From: Sphingomonadales bacterium
GTDB taxonomy: Bacteria > Pseudomonadota > Alphaproteobacteria > Sphingomonadales > Sphingomonadaceae
DNA: 64,000 nt
Direction: 5' to 3'
Assembly (NCBI GenBank): GCA_017302615.1
Contig: JAFLDB010000005.1
Coordinates: forward strand, 113,052 to 177,051
In this document: in pieces, positions 62,395-64,000 of the stretch
How positions within the stretch are numbered: position 1 is the stretch's first letter
Layout of the letters: every line of letters begins with the position of its first letter
Notes under the pieces: model-generated
The model's input: only the letters and a program-made list of their open reading frames with translations
The model's database searches: none
What the model was told of the DNA's origin: nothing
Position numbers and translations under genes: made by a program

Positions 62395-62472
62395 CTCTGT
62401 CTCGTCGCGGATTGGACCCGCTAGGAGCCGGACCGAAGCCCGGAAGGAACGTGGCCCGAAGGCCGAAACCGA

Positions 62473-62784
62473 TTACGCGAGTTTAATCTCGACGTTGACG
62501 CCGGCGGCCAGGTCGAGCTTCATAAGCGCGTCCACGGTGGCGGCGTTGGGCTGCACGATGTCGAGCAGCCGCTTGTAGGTGCGCACTTCGAACTGCTCAC
62601 GCGACTTCTTGTCGATGTGCGGTCCGCGGTTGACGCAGAACTTTTCGATTCTCGTCGGCAGAGGAATGGGGCCCCGGATCAGCGCGCCGGTACGGCGGGC
62701 GGTTTCCGCAATTTCGCCGGTCGCCTGGTCAAGCACGCGGTGATCGAATGCCTTGAGACGAATGCGAATATTCTGAGCTTCCAT
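62473..62784 (-). CDS. rpsJ: 30S ribosomal protein uS10 (NusE)
   Basis: 103 residues. [25 protein letters not shown] start, [39 protein letters not shown] core. It doubles as NusE with the NusB encoded at 24003. It is the first gene of the S10 operon; tuf and fusA are not directly upstream. Confidence 0.99.
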   Translation of the reverse strand: MEAQNIRIRLKAFDHRVLDQATGEIAETARRTGALIRGPIPLPTRIEKFCVNRGPHIDKKSREQFEVRTYKRLLDIVQPNAATVDALMKLDLAAGVNVEIKLA

Positions 62785-62844
62785 TGTATCCTACCGATGA
62801 GAAAGAGCCACAGGGCATGCGCCCCGACTGAATTCGAAGCCGCG

Positions 62845-62873
62845 CCCCTACACAGGGATGGGGATTCGCGCAA
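62845..62873 (-). promoter_or_regulatory. Candidate promoter of the S10 operon
   Basis: Minus strand TTGCGC (62873-62868), 17-base spacer, TAGGGG (62850-62845), 60 bases before the rpsJ ATG. The -10 is weak but a TG precedes it. Confidence 0.4.
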
Positions 62874-62907
62874 GTGGAGAATTGCGGGTTTTTTGGGGTG
62901 GGTCATC

Positions 62908-62931
62908 GGGGACATGCTATTGCGTGTCCCC
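62908..62931. repeat. Palindromic repeat, copy identical to 46385-46408
   Basis: GGGGACA-TGCTATTGCG-TGTCCCC, 24 bases. Outer arms GGGGACA/TGTCCCC pair perfectly. Confidence 0.88.
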
Positions 62932-62967
62932 GCCGGATGGCGAAGCATGAAAGAGCCGGAATGAACC

Positions 62968-62991
62968 GGGGACATGCTATCGCGTGTCCCC
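62968..62991. repeat. Palindromic repeat, one-base variant
   Basis: Same 24-base unit with TATCG in place of TATTG in the loop. It lies 36 bases from the previous copy. Confidence 0.87.
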
Positions 62992-63086
62992 GTCCGACGA
63001 TGCCGTTATGCGGAACGCCGAAGGGACAAGAGGCCGCGTAGTGGGGGTTATGCAAACTGTCATCGCAACTCCCCGTAACTCCAACG

Positions 63087-63109
63087 TTGATCGAGGACAC
63101 GCGATAGCC
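63087..63109 (-). repeat. Half copy of the palindromic repeat (direct repeat 1)
   Basis: TTGATCGAGGACACGCG followed by ATAGCC. It shares GGACACGCGATAGC with the inverted form of the repeat at 62968 but lacks the second arm. An exact 23-base match is found at 63403. Confidence 0.8.
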
Positions 63110-63144
63110 CGCCCCAGCTCCAAGTCGCCGCACTTCCCGAAATT

Positions 63145-63300
63145 CTACACTTCTCCAGCAGTGAAGTCCGATAGTATTTTTATCAATACCACAGCAACGA
63201 AAGCCATGAAGAAGTAAATTCCAGTATCGTAGTAATTTATTTTTGCAAGTATTAGAGAGGCAATTAAAATAATAATTACCCTCCTCTTTGACAGCCGCAC
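63145..63300 (-). CDS. Possible small two-helix membrane protein
   Basis: 51 residues from a GTG at 63300 preceded by GTGGAG; a TTG at 63330 would add ten. Two hydrophobic stretches, RVIIILIASLILA and IYFFMAFVAVVLIKIL, flank a short NYYDTG turn. The region is clearly AT-richer than the surrounding genome. No family recognised. It lies between the two 23-base direct repeats. It could be a chance frame in AT-rich DNA. Confidence 0.4.
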   Translation of the reverse strand: MRLSKRRVIIILIASLILAKINYYDTGIYFFMAFVAVVLIKILSDFTAGEV

Positions 63301-63402
63301 CGTCAATCTCCACAAATATCGCAACCCCAATGACAGTTTACCTAACCTCTAAATTTCCCTATCGCAATAATATGAATTTACGCATAGCCGCAACCTGGAG
63401 CC

Positions 63403-63425
63403 TTGATCGAGGACACGCGATAGCC
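63403..63425 (-). repeat. Half copy of the palindromic repeat (direct repeat 2)
   Basis: Exact 23-base match to 63087-63109, same orientation, so the pair brackets the small membrane ORF. Confidence 0.8.
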
Positions 63426-63438
63426 TACCACCCTAAAT

Positions 63439-63864
63439 CTATTGAAGTTCACTAATTGCTATTCCAAATCTCTCTTTACTAGCCCTGTCAGCGTCTTCAA
63501 CACTCACAATCGGATCTATATATGTTATTTTTGAAACAGAGAATATTTTGCTCCTGTTTTTGATTTTGTCGCCTTTCATTTCCCCAACGGTCGAAATTCT
63601 GAGAGGCCGTATCTCAGAATGATACGGAGATTTATTCCAAGCTTCACGAAGCAAATCTTGGTTTTTTCCATCCGCGGACAAAAAAACCATGCACTGTGTT
63701 GATTTCGAAAATGTCCCAACACCAGTTGATAGAACGAAGACTATTCCTTCAAACCGACTGACGGAGGCATCTCTACATTTTGCGTCCTCACCATTCGAAC
63801 ATGCGCCTAGCAGGATGCAAAAAGAGGCAAGGATTCCTTGGAGATTATACTGAATTCTCGCCAT
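63439..63864 (-). CDS. Orphan lipoprotein, AT-rich, unknown function
   Basis: 141 residues from the ATG at 63864, preceded by CAGGGGCGGACG. The N-terminus is a lipoprotein signal with lipobox LLGAC at about 20-24. The mature part (KCRDASVSRFEGIVFVLSTGVGTFSKSTQCMVFLS...) has two further cysteines and no family I recognise. Base composition is unlike the neighbours (AT-rich codons such as AAA, ATA, TTT), suggesting horizontal acquisition. The tip of an IS element lies about 13 bases before the start, so its native promoter has probably been displaced. Confidence 0.65.
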   Translation of the reverse strand: MARIQYNLQGILASFCILLGACSNGEDAKCRDASVSRFEGIVFVLSTGVGTFSKSTQCMVFLSADGKNQDLLREAWNKSPYHSEIRPLRISTVGEMKGDKIKNRSKIFSVSKITYIDPIVSVEDADRASKERFGIAISELQ

Positions 63865-63877
63865 CGTCCGCCCCTGA

Positions 63878-64000
63878 GAGTCTGATTCAAAATTATCCAT
63901 TGTGATTTCATAGCCTTGCGATGCGGCGTGCGAAGAGCTGGATCGAGGCTATGAACAGCCATGCCGTTGCCGATGCGATGGTCTGCTCGAAGTCCTTGGC
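63878..64000 (-). mobile_element. End of an IS5-family insertion sequence (partial)
   Basis: The segment contains the C-terminal part of a transposase and, outside it, GAGTCTGATTC at 63878-63888, which I take as the terminal inverted repeat because similar tips occur in IS5-family elements. The other end is outside the window, so intactness and target duplication cannot be checked. Confidence 0.6.
63908..64000 (-). CDS. IS5-family transposase, C-terminal fragment
   Basis: Thirty codons to a TGA at 63908, reading in from the right edge: AKDFEQTIASATAWLFIASIQLF... then ARRIARL. The DFEQTIASATAWLFIASIQL pattern is the usual C-terminus of IS5-family DDE transposases in alphaproteobacteria. The catalytic residues lie outside the window. 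It faces the lipoprotein gene, so read-through could express that gene. Confidence 0.75.
   Translation of the reverse strand, partial: AKDFEQTIASATAWLFIASIQLFARRIARL

Larger units (their letters stand above)
62785..63144. other. Intergenic region upstream of rpsJ, mostly repeats
   Basis: No convincing gene. It holds the S10 promoter candidate next to rpsJ, two intact palindromic repeats (62908, 62968) and one half copy (63087). A 136-codon minus-strand frame through here only translates the repeats (the peptide GHAIACPR recurs) and is rejected. Confidence 0.7.

Noticed and set aside
62903..63313. 136-codon minus-strand frame upstream of rpsJ
   Set aside because: It reads through the palindromic repeats (GHAIACPR repeated) and ends in a stop only because of them; no domain, and composition changes halfway.
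1..64000. CRISPR arrays, rRNA or tRNA genes, prophage
   Set aside because: I found no regularly spaced repeat series, no rRNA or cloverleaf-like segments, and no phage structural or integrase genes.

Overview
The window is a GC-rich chromosomal segment, almost certainly from an alphaproteobacterium of the Sphingomonadales (a Novosphingobium/Sphingomonas-like genome; genus not provable here). The pointers are the alphaproteobacterial S10-spc-alpha ribosomal gene order ending secY-adk-rpsM-rpsK-rpoA-rplQ, the hisG-hisD-nusB-thiL-hppA block, the BolA/J-domain/CobS neighbourhood, a GTTC-N7-GTTC LexA-type box, and small hairpin repeats of the kind found scattered in sphingomonad genomes. I see no rRNA, tRNA or CRISPR array.

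Layout. 1-9.6 kb holds housekeeping genes: a partial N-formylglutamate amidohydrolase, ispE, a DUF559 nuclease-like gene framed by inverted hairpin repeats, ETF-ubiquinone oxidoreductase, a degenerate uracil-DNA-glycosylase-like protein, a lytic transglycosylase, a radical SAM protein with a possible SOS box, recR, fmt and truA. 9.7-22 kb is redox and accessory metabolism: MDR and SDR oxidoreductases, a Baeyer-Villiger-type monooxygenase, cobS, a J-domain protein, bolA, pirin, an epoxide-hydrolase-like protein, LtrA and DUF2332. 22-30 kb carries histidine biosynthesis, nusB, thiL, the H+-pyrophosphatase and an S9 peptidase. 30-46 kb is accessory: a FemAB/BioF2-like acetyltransferase, a divergent DUF1190/glutathionylspermidine-synthase-like pair, acyl-CoA thioesterase II, a serine hydrolase, AIM24, uvrC, a coupled wax-ester-synthase/hydrolase/esterase operon, two paralogous secreted proteins, a fatty acid hydroxylase family protein and a prolyl oligopeptidase.

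From 46 to 62.8 kb the minus strand carries the ribosomal superoperon from rpsJ to rplQ. It is not intact. A membrane glycosyltransferase-like gene lies in the opposite orientation between rpmD and rplO, with a hairpin beyond rpmD and a new promoter-like sequence in front of rplO. A secreted SRPBCC gene lies between adk and rpsM, followed by a promoter with a duplicated -35 and then a terminator-like leader hairpin before rpsM. A palindromic repeat pair separates rpoA from rplQ, and a 252-bp spacer with a hairpin separates rpsJ from rplC. So one ancestral transcription unit appears to have been re-partitioned into at least three.

The right edge (62.8-64 kb) is a small AT-rich accessory patch with several copies of the palindromic repeat, a two-helix small membrane protein candidate, an orphan lipoprotein and the end of an IS5-family element whose tip lies about 13 bases before the lipoprotein start. 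No single gene cluster looks like a complete undescribed system. The strongest unusual signals are the remodelled ribosomal operon with its leader structure and the DUF559 gene framed by covarying hairpin repeats.
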